NCBI GenBank assembly: GCA_017546725.1
Contig: JAFYRX010000004.1
Location: forward strand, 1-64,000
Direction: 5' to 3'
Source: Alistipes sp.
GTDB taxonomy: Bacteria; Bacteroidota; Bacteroidia; Bacteroidales; Rikenellaceae
Length of the DNA stretch: 64,000 nucleotides
Below are positions 33,433 through 41,796 of this stretch, piece after piece (position 1 is the stretch's first letter; each line of letters begins with the position of its first letter). The translations under genes and the position numbers were made by a program. The notes beneath the pieces were generated by a model that saw only the letters and a list, made by a program, of their open reading frames with translations, did no database searches and had not been told where the DNA came from.

Positions 33433-34095
33433 ATGGATGTTCGTATAGCGGAGGATTGGAAAGAGGTCTTGCAGGGTGAGTTTGACAAACCCTACTTTGA
33501 GCAACTGACAAACTTCGTCAAACAAGAGTATGCCGCTGGGCAGGTGTTTCCGTCGGGAGCAAATATATTCAGAGCCTTTGATAAATGTCCGTTGGAGTCG
33601 CTGAAGGTGGTGATTATAGGCCAGGACCCCTATCACGGTGATGGTCAGGCGAATGGCTTGTGCTTCTCGGTGAATGATGGCGTGCGTTTTCCACCCTCGC
33701 TGCAAAATATTTTTCAAGAGATTCGTGACGATGTTGGTGTGCCTGTGCCAGCGAGTGGCAATCTTGACCGCTGGGCCGAGCAGGGAGTATTGTTGCTAAA
33801 TTCGGTGCTGACAGTGAGGGCGCATTTGGCGGCTTCGCACGCAGGTAAGGGTTGGGAACAATTTACTGATGCGGTAGTCAAGACGATAAGCGAGCGCAAG
33901 AAGAATCTGGTATATATGCTGTGGGGAAGTTATGCGCAGCGTAAAGGCGGTGTTGTCGATGAAAGGGAAAATCTTGTACTGAAGAGCGTGCATCCGTCGC
34001 CGCTGTCGGCTTATCGAGGTTTCTTTGGCTGCAAACACTTCTCGCAGGCGAATGCCTATTTGCAGAGTGTGGGTAAGCAACCTGTTGAGTGGTAA
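33433..34095 (+). CDS. ung: Uracil-DNA glycosylase
   Basis: Removes uracil from DNA in base-excision repair. The 220 residues carry all family-1 motifs: IIGQDPYHGDGQANGLCFSV with the catalytic Asp65 and His68, PPSLQNIFQEI, LLLNSVLTVRAH and the DNA-intercalating HPSPLSAYRGFFGC near the end. It is divergent from phoA and followed 18 nt later by a GNAT gene. Confidence 0.97.
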   Translation: MDVRIAEDWKEVLQGEFDKPYFEQLTNFVKQEYAAGQVFPSGANIFRAFDKCPLESLKVVIIGQDPYHGDGQANGLCFSVNDGVRFPPSLQNIFQEIRDDVGVPVPASGNLDRWAEQGVLLLNSVLTVRAHLAASHAGKGWEQFTDAVVKTISERKKNLVYMLWGSYAQRKGGVVDERENLVLKSVHPSPLSAYRGFFGCKHFSQANAYLQSVGKQPVEW

Positions 34096-34113
34096 TTTTT
34101 AGGAGGTTAGGTT

Positions 34114-34605
34114 ATGACAGTTAGAGAGATTTTTAGTGAAGCCGATGTGCGTCGAATGGTGAAGGTTGCCGAAACGGTTTGGCGAGAGGCTAATATTTCG
34201 TTTTGCTCGGCGGAGCAGGTGGAGTATATGATTGAGCGATTTCAAAGTTTTGAGGCTGTGCAGGGACAGCTGTTGCAGGGGTATCGCTACTTTGTTTTCG
34301 AGGAGGTAGGCGATATTGTAGCATACTTTGGTGTGCAGCCGCAAGGTGAGAGATTGTTTTTGAGCAAATTCTATATCCTAAAAGAGTATCGCGGGCAAGG
34401 GATTTTCTCGGCAGGATTGGATGTGATGAAGAAGTTGTGCCAAGAGGGTGAAATGAATGCGATATATTTGACTGTAAATCGCAATAATAGACACGCTTAC
34501 GAGGTTTATCTAAAGAAGAACTTTAAAGTAATAGAGGAGGCTGTGGCGGATATTGGTTGCGGTTTTGTGATGGATGATTATATAATGCAGTTGGATTTGA
34601 ATTAA
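34114..34605 (+). CDS. GNAT family N-acetyltransferase
   Basis: A 163-residue acetyltransferase. The acetyl-CoA loop is YILKEYRGQGIFSAGLDVM (R/QxxGxG/A form), and AIYLTVNRNNRHAYEVYLKKNFK is the closing motif that ends the fold. Substrate unknown; small-molecule or protein N-acetylation are both possible. It follows ung by 18 nt and is probably co-transcribed with it. Confidence 0.85.
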   Translation: MTVREIFSEADVRRMVKVAETVWREANISFCSAEQVEYMIERFQSFEAVQGQLLQGYRYFVFEEVGDIVAYFGVQPQGERLFLSKFYILKEYRGQGIFSAGLDVMKKLCQEGEMNAIYLTVNRNNRHAYEVYLKKNFKVIEEAVADIGCGFVMDDYIMQLDLN

Positions 34606-34640
34606 TACTTTGTGTGATAAATATTTGCAGAGATTGATTA

Positions 34641-34656
34641 AAGTATTCATTTAAGT
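34641..34656 (+). repeat. Diverged AAGTATTCATTTAAGT repeat copy
   Basis: Three mismatches from AAGTAATACTTTAAGT, lying between the GNAT stop and the terminator at 34670. Confidence 0.45.
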
Positions 34657-34669
34657 ATATTGAGTATAC

Positions 34670-34709
34670 AAAGCAAAGGGTTAAGTCGTGCGACTTAACC
34701 CTTTGCTTT
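34670..34709. terminator. Bidirectional terminator
   Basis: A perfect 19-bp stem, AAAGCAAAGGGTTAAGTCG (34670-34688) with its complement (34691-34709), and a 2-nt TG at the turn. It separates the ung-GNAT unit from the convergent rpoD. Confidence 0.92.
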
Positions 34710-34727
34710 ATAGTGTTATACCCTACT

Positions 34728-35588
34728 CTATCCCAAGTAAGACTTCAATAACTTGCTGCGTGATGATTGGCGCAGGCGACGAATTGCCTTCTCCTTAATC
34801 TGGCGAACGCGCTCACGTGTGAGGTCGAACTTCTCGCCTATCTCCTCCAAAGTCATCTCCGAGCAACCGATGCCGAAGAAATACTTGATGATGTCGCGCT
34901 CACGCTCGGTGAGGGTTTCCAATGCGCGGTCAACCTCGGTAGCCAACGACTCGTTAATCAAGCCACGGTCGGCGTTGGGTGAGTCTGTATTAACCAATAC
35001 GTCCAAAAGGCTGTTGTCCTCGCCGTCAGCAAAGGGAGCGTCAACAGAGATGTGACGGCCTGCTACGCGCAGAGTGTCGGTAACCTTCTCGCGGGGCAAC
35101 TCCAACTCGGTAGCCAACTCCTCAGGTGAGGGAGTACGCTCGTGCTCCTGCTCGAAGCGCTGGAGAGCCTTGTTAATCTTGTTGAGTGAGCCTACTTGAT
35201 TGAGGGGCAGACGTACAATACGCGACTGCTCGGCCAATGCCTGAAGGATAGATTGACGAATCCACCACACGGCATAAGAGATAAACTTAAAACCGCGAGT
35301 CTCGTCGAACTTCTCGGCAGCCTTAATCAAACCCAAATTACCCTCGTTGATAAGGTCGGGAAGGCTCAAGCCCTGATTCTGGTACTGCTTGGCTACTGAC
35401 ACAACGAAACGGAGGTTAACTTTGGTGAGTTTGTCCAACGCCTCTTGGTCGCCCTTGCGGATTCGCTGGGCCAATTCTACCTCTTCTTCTACAGTGATAA
35501 GGTCCTCTTTGCCAATCTCTTGCAGATATTTGTCGAGCGATGCGCTCTCGCGATTGGTAATCGACTTGGTGATTTTTAATTGACGCAT
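34728..35588 (-). CDS. rpoD: Primary RNA polymerase sigma factor (sigma-70/SigABfr type)
   Basis: The housekeeping sigma factor of Bacteroidetes, 286 residues without region 1.1 or the non-conserved insert. Region 1.2 is [22 protein letters not shown]; region 2 has [24 protein letters not shown] and [15 protein letters not shown]; region 3 is [13 protein letters not shown]; region 4 contains [20 protein letters not shown], which reads the -33 box. This protein explains the TTTG/TAnnTTTG promoters seen throughout the window. A -7 box TACTTTTG on the minus strand at 35736-35743 suggests a leader of about 140 nt. Confidence 0.96.
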   Translation of the reverse strand: MRQLKITKSITNRESASLDKYLQEIGKEDLITVEEEVELAQRIRKGDQEALDKLTKVNLRFVVSVAKQYQNQGLSLPDLINEGNLGLIKAAEKFDETRGFKFISYAVWWIRQSILQALAEQSRIVRLPLNQVGSLNKINKALQRFEQEHERTPSPEELATELELPREKVTDTLRVAGRHISVDAPFADGEDNSLLDVLVNTDSPNADRGLINESLATEVDRALETLTERERDIIKYFFGIGCSEMTLEEIGEKFDLTRERVRQIKEKAIRRLRQSSRSKLLKSYLG

Positions 35589-35735
35589 ATACTATTTGTT
35601 TAATTTCTTCAAATTCGCGGGAAAGTGTTATCCTGAAATTGCTCTCTCGGAAACAACATCAGTCATAATACGCAAATCGGTTGCATTTTGTTTCGCAAAA
35701 AGGCGATTTTTTGAAAATAACTTTTCCCATTGTCG

Positions 35736-35743
35736 CAAAAGTA
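35736..35743 (-). promoter_or_regulatory. Likely -7 box of rpoD
   Basis: TACTTTTG on the minus strand fits TAnnTTTG and is followed by CG. No clear -33 box is seen upstream. About 140 nt of leader would separate it from the rpoD start. Confidence 0.5.
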
Positions 35744-35816
35744 ACGCAGAATAAGGGTGGAAAATTTTGTTGCTGAGGTGGAAAATGTGTTGGAGAATGG
35801 GGATTATGGTATAATG

Positions 35817-35849
35817 AAAAAGACTGCCGATGTTTGGTCGGCAGTCTTT
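35817..35849 (-). terminator. Terminator of glyA
   Basis: AAAGACTGCCGA (35819-35830) pairs with TCGGCAGTCTTT (35838-35849); on the minus strand a short T tract follows. Confidence 0.88.
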
Positions 35850-35869
35850 ATTGAAAATCTAATTATTGT

Positions 35870-37150
35870 TTACCAAGCAAACAAGGGGTACTCGGCCATC
35901 ATAGCGTTTACGTCCTTGCGAACAGCTGCGATGTTCTCCTCGTTCTCGGGGTCGTGCAATACGCGGTCAATCAACTCTACGATGTAGTCCATCTTGTCCT
36001 CCTTGACACCACGAGTAGTGATGGCAGGTGTACCGAAACGCAAACCTGAAGTGAGGAACGGAGAGCGAGAGTCGAAAGGTACCATATTCTTGTTGGTAGT
36101 GATGTCGGCAGCAACCAAGCAACGCTCTGCCAACTTACCAGTAAGTTCGGGGAACTTGGTGCGCAAGTCGATAAGCATCAAGTGATTGTCAGTGCCGTTT
36201 GAAACCACAGTGTAACCGCGCTTTGTGAAGGCCTCGGCCATAGCCTGTGCATTCTTCTGCACCTGCTGCTGATACTCCTTGTACTCGGGCTGGAGTGCCT
36301 CGCCAAAAGCAACTGCCTTTGCTGCGATAACGTGCTCGAGCGGACCACCCTGGATGCCAGGGAATACAGCCGAGTTGAGAATCTGTGACATCATCTTAAC
36401 TACGCCCTTCGGAGTTGTCAAGCCCCAAGGATTCTCGAAGTCCTTGCCCATCAAGATGATACCACCACGAGGACCACGCAAGGTCTTGTGAGTAGTTGAA
36501 GTTACGATGTGGGCATACTTAACGGGGTTGTCCAAAACACCAGCGGCGATAAGACCTGCGGTGTGAGCCATATCAACCATAAAGATAGCGCCTACCTTGT
36601 CGGCAATCTCGCGCATACGCTTGTAATCCCACTCGCGTGAATATGCTGAAGCACCACCTACGATAAGTTTGGGCTTGTGCTCCAAGGCCTTGCGCTCCAT
36701 ATCATCGTAGTCGATTGTGCCTGTCTGCTCGCTCAACTGATAACCTACGGCGTTGAAATACTTACCAGACATATTTACGGGTGAACCGTGTGAAAGGTGA
36801 CCACCGTGAGCCAAATCCAAGCCCATAAATGTATCACCTGGTTGCAATACAGCAAAGAATACTGCCATATTGGCCTGTGCGCCAGAGTGGGGCTGTACGT
36901 TAGCGTACTCGGCGTCGTAAAGTTTGCAAAGGCGCTCGATAGCGAGTTTCTCAACCTCGTCAACTACCTCGCAACCACCATAATAACGTGCAGCGGGATA
37001 ACCCTCGGCGTATTTGTTCGTCAAAACAGAGCCCATAGCGGACATAACCTGCTCGCTGACAAAGTTCTCTGATGCAATAAGTTCGATACCGTGCAACTGG
37101 CGCTCACGCTCCTTGCCGATAAGTTCGAAAATCTGGTTGTCCTGTGTCAT
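35870..37150 (-). CDS. glyA: Serine hydroxymethyltransferase
   Basis: PLP enzyme converting serine and tetrahydrofolate to glycine and 5,10-methylene-THF. The 426 residues are standard: [15 protein letters not shown] at the start, [31 protein letters not shown], and [15 protein letters not shown], whose Lys binds PLP. It is followed by a clear terminator and preceded 18 nt upstream by the YgbA-like gene, so the two may be co-transcribed from the promoter at 37508. Confidence 0.97.
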   Translation of the reverse strand: MTQDNQIFELIGKERERQLHGIELIASENFVSEQVMSAMGSVLTNKYAEGYPAARYYGGCEVVDEVEKLAIERLCKLYDAEYANVQPHSGAQANMAVFFAVLQPGDTFMGLDLAHGGHLSHGSPVNMSGKYFNAVGYQLSEQTGTIDYDDMERKALEHKPKLIVGGASAYSREWDYKRMREIADKVGAIFMVDMAHTAGLIAAGVLDNPVKYAHIVTSTTHKTLRGPRGGIILMGKDFENPWGLTTPKGVVKMMSQILNSAVFPGIQGGPLEHVIAAKAVAFGEALQPEYKEYQQQVQKNAQAMAEAFTKRGYTVVSNGTDNHLMLIDLRTKFPELTGKLAERCLVAADITTNKNMVPFDSRSPFLTSGLRFGTPAITTRGVKEDKMDYIVELIDRVLHDPENEENIAAVRKDVNAMMAEYPLFAW

Positions 37151-37168
37151 AATTTTATATTTTTGAAT

Positions 37169-37495
37169 TTAATGTTTTAACTTCGTATGGTATAAATGCC
37201 GCAGGGCGGGCAATGGGTGATAGAAAATCATTCGTGGGCCTGCATATCGCATAACCTGACGAATCTTTTCACGCATTGCAGGAGCGTAGCAATGAGTCGA
37301 GCATTGCGAACAGAAAGTTTTGTTCTGCTTGTATGGGCAATGGTCGCTGCGCTTGGAGGCGTAGTCGGCTAATGCTTGGCAATCGTCACAAAGGGTTTTG
37401 CTGTTGTGATGATGACGGCAATAGATTGCTATCATATCGCAGACGATTTGCTTCTCGCGCTCTATTTTGCGTAATACTTTTCTATCGTTATCCAT
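37169..37495 (-). CDS. YgbA-like cysteine-rich protein (nitrous oxide-stimulated promoter family)
   Basis: A 108-residue protein of the YgbA_NO family. It is rich in Cys and His: CDMIAIYCRHHH, LCDDCQALADYA, CPYKQNKTFCSQCSTHCYAPAMREKI, then VMRYAGPRMIFYHPLPALRHL. The cysteine pairs suggest a metal or Fe-S centre; YgbA is linked to recovery from nitrosative stress in enterobacteria. I start at 37495 (MDNDRKVLRK) rather than 37540 because the -7 box at 37508-37515 lies between them. It precedes glyA by 18 nt. Confidence 0.85.
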   Translation of the reverse strand: MDNDRKVLRKIEREKQIVCDMIAIYCRHHHNSKTLCDDCQALADYASKRSDHCPYKQNKTFCSQCSTHCYAPAMREKIRQVMRYAGPRMIFYHPLPALRHLYHTKLKH

Positions 37496-37507
37496 AAAAT
37501 GTGCGTG

Positions 37508-37541
37508 CAAAGATAGGAAAACATATTGAGATATAATCAAA
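37508..37541 (-). promoter_or_regulatory. Promoter of the YgbA-like/glyA unit
   Basis: On the minus strand: TTTG (37538-37541), 22 nt, TATCTTTG (37508-37515). The TTTG is the first of several supplied by the period-7 array at 37537-37564. Spacing is slightly long. Confidence 0.6.
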
Positions 37542-37564
37542 ATTCAAAATTCAAAATTCAAAAA
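37537..37564. repeat. Period-7 tandem repeat TCAAAAT x4
   Basis: TCAAAAT repeats three times and continues into TCAAAAA. On the minus strand each unit offers a TTTG, so the array overlaps the -33 region of the YgbA-like gene. Confidence 0.8.
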
Positions 37565-37798
37565 TTTTCAACAATGGTTGCGAGAGTGTTGTTCGCTAGG
37601 TGGATGAGAGGGTGAAAAATTAATAAAATGATTTTTCGGGAGGCAATGTATAGTTGTGTCATAATTTATAATTTTAGCAAGTGAAGTATTTGGGGTAATA
37701 GGTTGATATGTTGATTGTTTGCGTTGTTGAGAGTGTGATTACGCCGTTGTTATTAAAAAAAATCTATATCAAAATATATAGTTTGAAAATCATAAGAG
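37565..37798. other. AT-rich intergenic stretch upstream of the rhamnose operon
   Basis: No gene seen. Two related words, TTGCGAGAGTGTT (near 37578-37590) and TTGTTGAGAGTGTGATT (near 37725-37740), share GAGAGTGT and could be regulator sites; similar GAGAG-containing repeats lie just before the AraC-type gene at 43763. Confidence 0.35.
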
Positions 37799-37838
37799 GT
37801 TGTACGAAATAGAAAATAATGATATAAATTTGTACAAC
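37799..37838 (+). promoter_or_regulatory. Rhamnose operon promoter overlapped by inverted repeat
   Basis: The -7 box TAAATTTG (37825-37832) lies 22 nt after a TTG (37800-37802). A perfect inverted repeat, GTTGTAC (37799-37805) and GTACAAC (37832-37838), covers both promoter elements. It starts about 25 nt before the rhaB ATG. Confidence 0.55.
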
Positions 37839-37862
37839 TGAAACTATAAAATTACTTAAACG

Positions 37863-39332
37863 ATGGCTATACATAATTTTGCAGCGGTTGATTTGGGCGC
37901 TTCCAGTGGCCGTGTGATTTTGGCAACTACCTCTGATGGTAAGATTAATTTGGAGGAAATTCACCGTTTTGCGGACCCGATAATCGAAATGCAGGGGCAT
38001 TTCTATTGGGATTTTCCTGCTATATATAAATCAGTGATTGAGGGCTTGGCAAAGATTGCCGAGCGAGGTGTTGAGATTGAGGCGATAGGCATTGATACTT
38101 GGGGTGTGGATTTCGCTATGTTTGGCGAGGATGGTGCATTATTGCGTCTCCCCTATTGTTATCGTGACCCACACACGGTGGGTGCGCCTGAAAAATTGTT
38201 TGAGCGTATGCTCCGCAAGGTGCTTTACGATAAGACGGGTATTCAGATTATGAATTTTAACTCGGTGTTCCAACTCGATACTTTGCGTCGTAATAATTGT
38301 TCGGCATTGTCAGCAGCAAAGAAGATATTGTTCATTCCCGATGCATTGGCTTACCTGTTGACGGGTGAGATGATTACAGAATACACCATAGCATCGACTG
38401 CGCAGATGATTGACCCGCGTACAAAGGAGTGGGATGCTGATATTTTGGCTCTGCTTGGTTTGAAGGCCGAGGATTTTGGTAAGATGACTATGCCTGGCGA
38501 GAAGATTGGCGTACTGACCGAAGAGGTGCAGCGTTTGACAGGCTTGGGTGCAATTCCTGTTGTGGCCGTGGCGAGTCACGATACGGGTTCGGCTGTGGCT
38601 GCTGTGCCTATGGAGGATGAGAAGTCGGCTTACTTGAGTTCGGGAACTTGGTCGTTGATGGGTATTGAGTCGCAGGAGCCTATAATCTCGGACAAGAGTT
38701 TTGAGTTGAACTTTACAAATGAGGGTGGTATCGAGGGTACAATTCGTGTGTTGAAGAATATTTGCGGAATGTGGCTTTTGGAGCGTTGCCGCCCCGAATG
38801 GCCGCAGATGAGTTATGGAGAGTTGATTGCTTCGGCTGAAAAGGAGGAGGCATTCCGCTCGCTTATAAATCCCGATGCTGCTTGCTTTGCCAATCCGCAG
38901 TCGATGACAGAGGCTATCAAGGAGTATTGCGTGGCAACAGGACAGCCTGCACCAGAGAGTGTGGGTCAATATGTACGTTGTATCTTTGAATCGCTTGCTT
39001 TGCGTTATCGTCAGGTGGTTGAGATGTTGAGAGAGTTGTCGCCCGTTGCAATAGAGAGATTATATGTAATAGGTGGTGGCGCTAGAAACGAGATGCTTAA
39101 CCAATGTACGGCAAACGCGATAGGTATTCCTGTCGTAACAGGTTCTTCGGAATCTACAGCCATAGGTAATGTGATGATGCAGGCAAAATGGGCTGGTGTC
39201 GTGGCTACGATTGACGAGATGCGTGCGATGATACGCTCATCGTTGGATGACAGCAAGCGTTATGAGCCACAGCAGAAGGAGTTGTGGGCAGCGGCTTACG
39301 AGAAGTATTTGAGTGTATATAAAGAGATGTAA
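37863..39332 (+). CDS. rhaB: Rhamnulokinase
   Basis: Phosphorylates L-rhamnulose to rhamnulose-1-phosphate. A FGGY-family kinase of 489 residues: FAAVDLGASSGRVILA opens the first actin-like domain, EAIGIDTWGVDFAMFGEDG is the sugar-binding stretch typical of RhaB, NFNSVFQLDTLR follows, and the second domain has YLSSGTWSLMGIES and VIGGGARNEMLNQCTANA. First gene of the rhamnose operon, with the promoter at 37799. In Bacteroides the homologue is called RhaK. Confidence 0.95.
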   Translation: MAIHNFAAVDLGASSGRVILATTSDGKINLEEIHRFADPIIEMQGHFYWDFPAIYKSVIEGLAKIAERGVEIEAIGIDTWGVDFAMFGEDGALLRLPYCYRDPHTVGAPEKLFERMLRKVLYDKTGIQIMNFNSVFQLDTLRRNNCSALSAAKKILFIPDALAYLLTGEMITEYTIASTAQMIDPRTKEWDADILALLGLKAEDFGKMTMPGEKIGVLTEEVQRLTGLGAIPVVAVASHDTGSAVAAVPMEDEKSAYLSSGTWSLMGIESQEPIISDKSFELNFTNEGGIEGTIRVLKNICGMWLLERCRPEWPQMSYGELIASAEKEEAFRSLINPDAACFANPQSMTEAIKEYCVATGQPAPESVGQYVRCIFESLALRYRQVVEMLRELSPVAIERLYVIGGGARNEMLNQCTANAIGIPVVTGSSESTAIGNVMMQAKWAGVVATIDEMRAMIRSSLDDSKRYEPQQKELWAAAYEKYLSVYKEM

Positions 39333-39374
39333 ATAACTAAATGAATCATAATAACTAAAAAATTAAAACAGACT

Positions 39375-40631
39375 ATGAAAAAGGAATTGGTAGAAAAGGC
39401 TTATGAGATAGCCAAAGAGCGTTACGCTGCGATTGGTGTTGATACTGATGCTGCATTGGAGACTTTGCAGAATGTACAGTTGTCATTGCACTGCTGGCAG
39501 GCTGATGATGTTAGTGGTTTTGAGAACGCTGGTTCTTTGACAGGTGGTATTCAGGCCACAGGTAACTATCCTGGCAAGGCTCGCACTATTGAGGAGTTGC
39601 AGGCTGATATTGAGAAGGTTACTTCGTTGCTTCCTGGTAAGCACCGTTTGAGTCTCCACGCAAACTATGCAGACTTCCGTGAGACTGGTCCCGTTGACCG
39701 TGACGAGTTGGAGCCCAAGCACTTTGAGAGTTGGATGCAGTGGGCAGAGAAGAATGGTATGAAGTTGGACTTCAACTCTACATCGTTCTCTCACCCCAAG
39801 AGCGAGGACTTGACTTTGGCAAGTCCTAAGGAGGATATTCGTGCATTTTGGGTAGAGCACACAAAGCGTTGCCGTGCTATTGCAGATGAAATGGGACGTC
39901 GCCAGAATGACCCTGCAATGTTGAACATCTGGATTCACGATGGTTCGAAGGATATCACAGTTAATCGTATGAAGTATCGTGCGATTTTGAAGAAGTCGTT
40001 GGATGAGATTTTGGAGCAGAAGTATGAGTGGATGCGCGACAGCGTTGAGTCAAAGGTTTTTGGTATCGGTTTGGAGAGTTATACAGTAGGTAGCAACGAT
40101 TTCTATACTGCATACGCTGCACAGAAGAATATGATGGTAACATTGGACACAGGCCACTTCCACCCCACTGAGTCTATCGCTGACAAGATGTCTTCACTCT
40201 TGTTGTTCACTCCCGAGGTAATGTTGCACGTTAGCCGTCCTGTACGTTGGGATTCAGACCACGTTACTATCATCAATGACGAGACTTTGGATTTGACCAA
40301 GGAAATTGTACGTTGCGATGCATTGGGCCGTGTACACATCGGTTTGGACTATTTTGATGCTTCAATCAACCGTATCGGTGCTTATGTGATTGGAGCACGC
40401 GCTACACAGAAGTGTTTGTTGCAGGCGTTGTTGGAGCCTTTGACAACATTGCGTCAGTATGAAGCCGAGGGTAAGGGCTTCGAGCGCTTGGCATTGTTGG
40501 AGGAGTGCAAGTCATTGCCTTGGAACGCTGTATGGGATATGTTCTGCTTGAAGAATAATGTACCCGTTGGCGAGGAGTTCATCGCCGACATCCAGAAGTA
40601 TGAGGAGGAAGTAACATCTAAACGCTGCTAA
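39375..40631 (+). CDS. rhaA: L-rhamnose isomerase
   Basis: Converts L-rhamnose to L-rhamnulose. The 418 residues match the RhaA family: VQLSLHCWQADDVSGFEN and GGIQATGNYPGKARTIEEL near the start, LSLHANYADFRETGPVDRD, LDFNSTSFSHPKSEDLTLASP, and the metal-binding region IWIHDGSKD and LDTGHFHPTESIADK. It lies 42 nt after rhaB and 2 nt before the lactaldehyde reductase gene. Codon use is strongly biased (GGT, CGT, AAG), suggesting high expression when induced. Confidence 0.96.
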   Translation: MKKELVEKAYEIAKERYAAIGVDTDAALETLQNVQLSLHCWQADDVSGFENAGSLTGGIQATGNYPGKARTIEELQADIEKVTSLLPGKHRLSLHANYADFRETGPVDRDELEPKHFESWMQWAEKNGMKLDFNSTSFSHPKSEDLTLASPKEDIRAFWVEHTKRCRAIADEMGRRQNDPAMLNIWIHDGSKDITVNRMKYRAILKKSLDEILEQKYEWMRDSVESKVFGIGLESYTVGSNDFYTAYAAQKNMMVTLDTGHFHPTESIADKMSSLLLFTPEVMLHVSRPVRWDSDHVTIINDETLDLTKEIVRCDALGRVHIGLDYFDASINRIGAYVIGARATQKCLLQALLEPLTTLRQYEAEGKGFERLALLEECKSLPWNAVWDMFCLKNNVPVGEEFIADIQKYEEEVTSKRC

Positions 40632-40633
40632 TT

Positions 40634-41791
40634 ATGTATAGAATAGTTTTGAACGAGACCTCGTATTTTGGCGCAGGTTGCCGCTCGGTGATTGCCGACG
40701 AAGTTAAGAAGCGCGGATATAAGAAGGCTTTCTTTGTAACAGACAAAGATCTTATCAAGTTTGGTGTAGCAGAAAAGATTGAGGAAGTTTTGCGTGGCGC
40801 AGATATTCCTTATGAGATTTATAGCGATGTGAAGGCTAACCCCACTATCGGCAATGTTCAGCGCGGTGTGGAGGCTTACAAGGCTTCGGGTGCAGACTTT
40901 ATCATTGCGCTGGGTGGTGGCTCATCGATTGATACAGCAAAGGCTGTGGGTATTATCGTAAATAACCCCGAGTTCGCAGATGTACGTTCATTGGAGGGCG
41001 TGGCTCCTACAAAGAATCGTGCTGTGCCTACATTTGCTATTCCTACAACTGCAGGTACTGCTGCCGAGGTGACAATCAACTATGTTATCACTGACGAGGA
41101 GGCAAAGAAAAAGATGGTATGTGTGGACCCCAACGATATCCCGATGTGCTCGGTTGTCGATTGTGAGTTGATGTACTCAATGCCAAAGGGCTTGACTGCT
41201 GCAACAGGTATGGATGCTTTGACTCACGCTATCGAGAGTTTCATTACACCTGGTGCGTGGACTATGAGCGATATGTTTGAGGCAAAGGCTATTGAACTCA
41301 TAGCAAAGCATCTGAAGAATGCCGTTGATAACGGTACAGACGAGACTGCACGTGCTGGTATGGCTGAGGCTCAATATATTGCAGGTATGGGATTCTCTAA
41401 CGTAGGTTTGGGTATCGTTCACTCGATGGCTCACCCGCTCGGAGCATTCTATGATACTCCGCACGGTGTGGCTAATGCATTGTTATTGCCCTATGTTATG
41501 GAGTACAATGCCGACTCTCCCGCACGCGGAAAGTATATCGAGATTGCAAAGGCTATGGGTGTAAATACCGAAGGTATGACTATCGATGAGGGTGTAGAGG
41601 CTGCTATTGGCGCAGTGAAGGCACTTTCATTGAGCATTGGTATTCCGCAGCATTTGTGCGAGATAGGAGTTAAGAAAGAGGATATTCCTGCGTTGGCTGT
41701 CGCTGCGTTTAATGATGTATGTACAGGTGGTAATCCTCGTCCTACATCTGTAGAGGATATCGCTAAATTGTATGAAACTGCATACGAATAG
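40634..41791 (+). CDS. fucO: Lactaldehyde reductase (1,2-propanediol oxidoreductase)
   Basis: Iron-dependent group III alcohol dehydrogenase, 385 residues, that reduces the L-lactaldehyde left after aldol cleavage to 1,2-propanediol. GGGSSIDTAKAVGIIV binds NAD; IPTTAGTAAEVTINYVI is the family signature; iron ligands lie in GLGIVHSMAHPLGAFYDTPHGVANA. Placed 2 nt after rhaA, so translation is tightly linked. In the B. thetaiotaomicron locus this oxidoreductase (RhaO) comes after the aldolase; here it is third. Confidence 0.93.
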   Translation: MYRIVLNETSYFGAGCRSVIADEVKKRGYKKAFFVTDKDLIKFGVAEKIEEVLRGADIPYEIYSDVKANPTIGNVQRGVEAYKASGADFIIALGGGSSIDTAKAVGIIVNNPEFADVRSLEGVAPTKNRAVPTFAIPTTAGTAAEVTINYVITDEEAKKKMVCVDPNDIPMCSVVDCELMYSMPKGLTAATGMDALTHAIESFITPGAWTMSDMFEAKAIELIAKHLKNAVDNGTDETARAGMAEAQYIAGMGFSNVGLGIVHSMAHPLGAFYDTPHGVANALLLPYVMEYNADSPARGKYIEIAKAMGVNTEGMTIDEGVEAAIGAVKALSLSIGIPQHLCEIGVKKEDIPALAVAAFNDVCTGGNPRPTSVEDIAKLYETAYE

Positions 41792-41796
41792 AGATT

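Noticed and set aside
35757-35987. 76-codon plus-strand frame between rpoD and glyA
   Set aside because: It runs through the glyA terminator and into the glyA coding end; no support.
35870-37540. Glycine riboswitch before glyA
   Set aside because: Only an 18-nt gap and the YgbA-like gene lie upstream; no aptamer-like structure was seen.
37537-37564. CRISPR-like or iteron repeats
   Set aside because: Period 7, AT-rich and without spacers; better read as simple tandem repeats overlapping a promoter.
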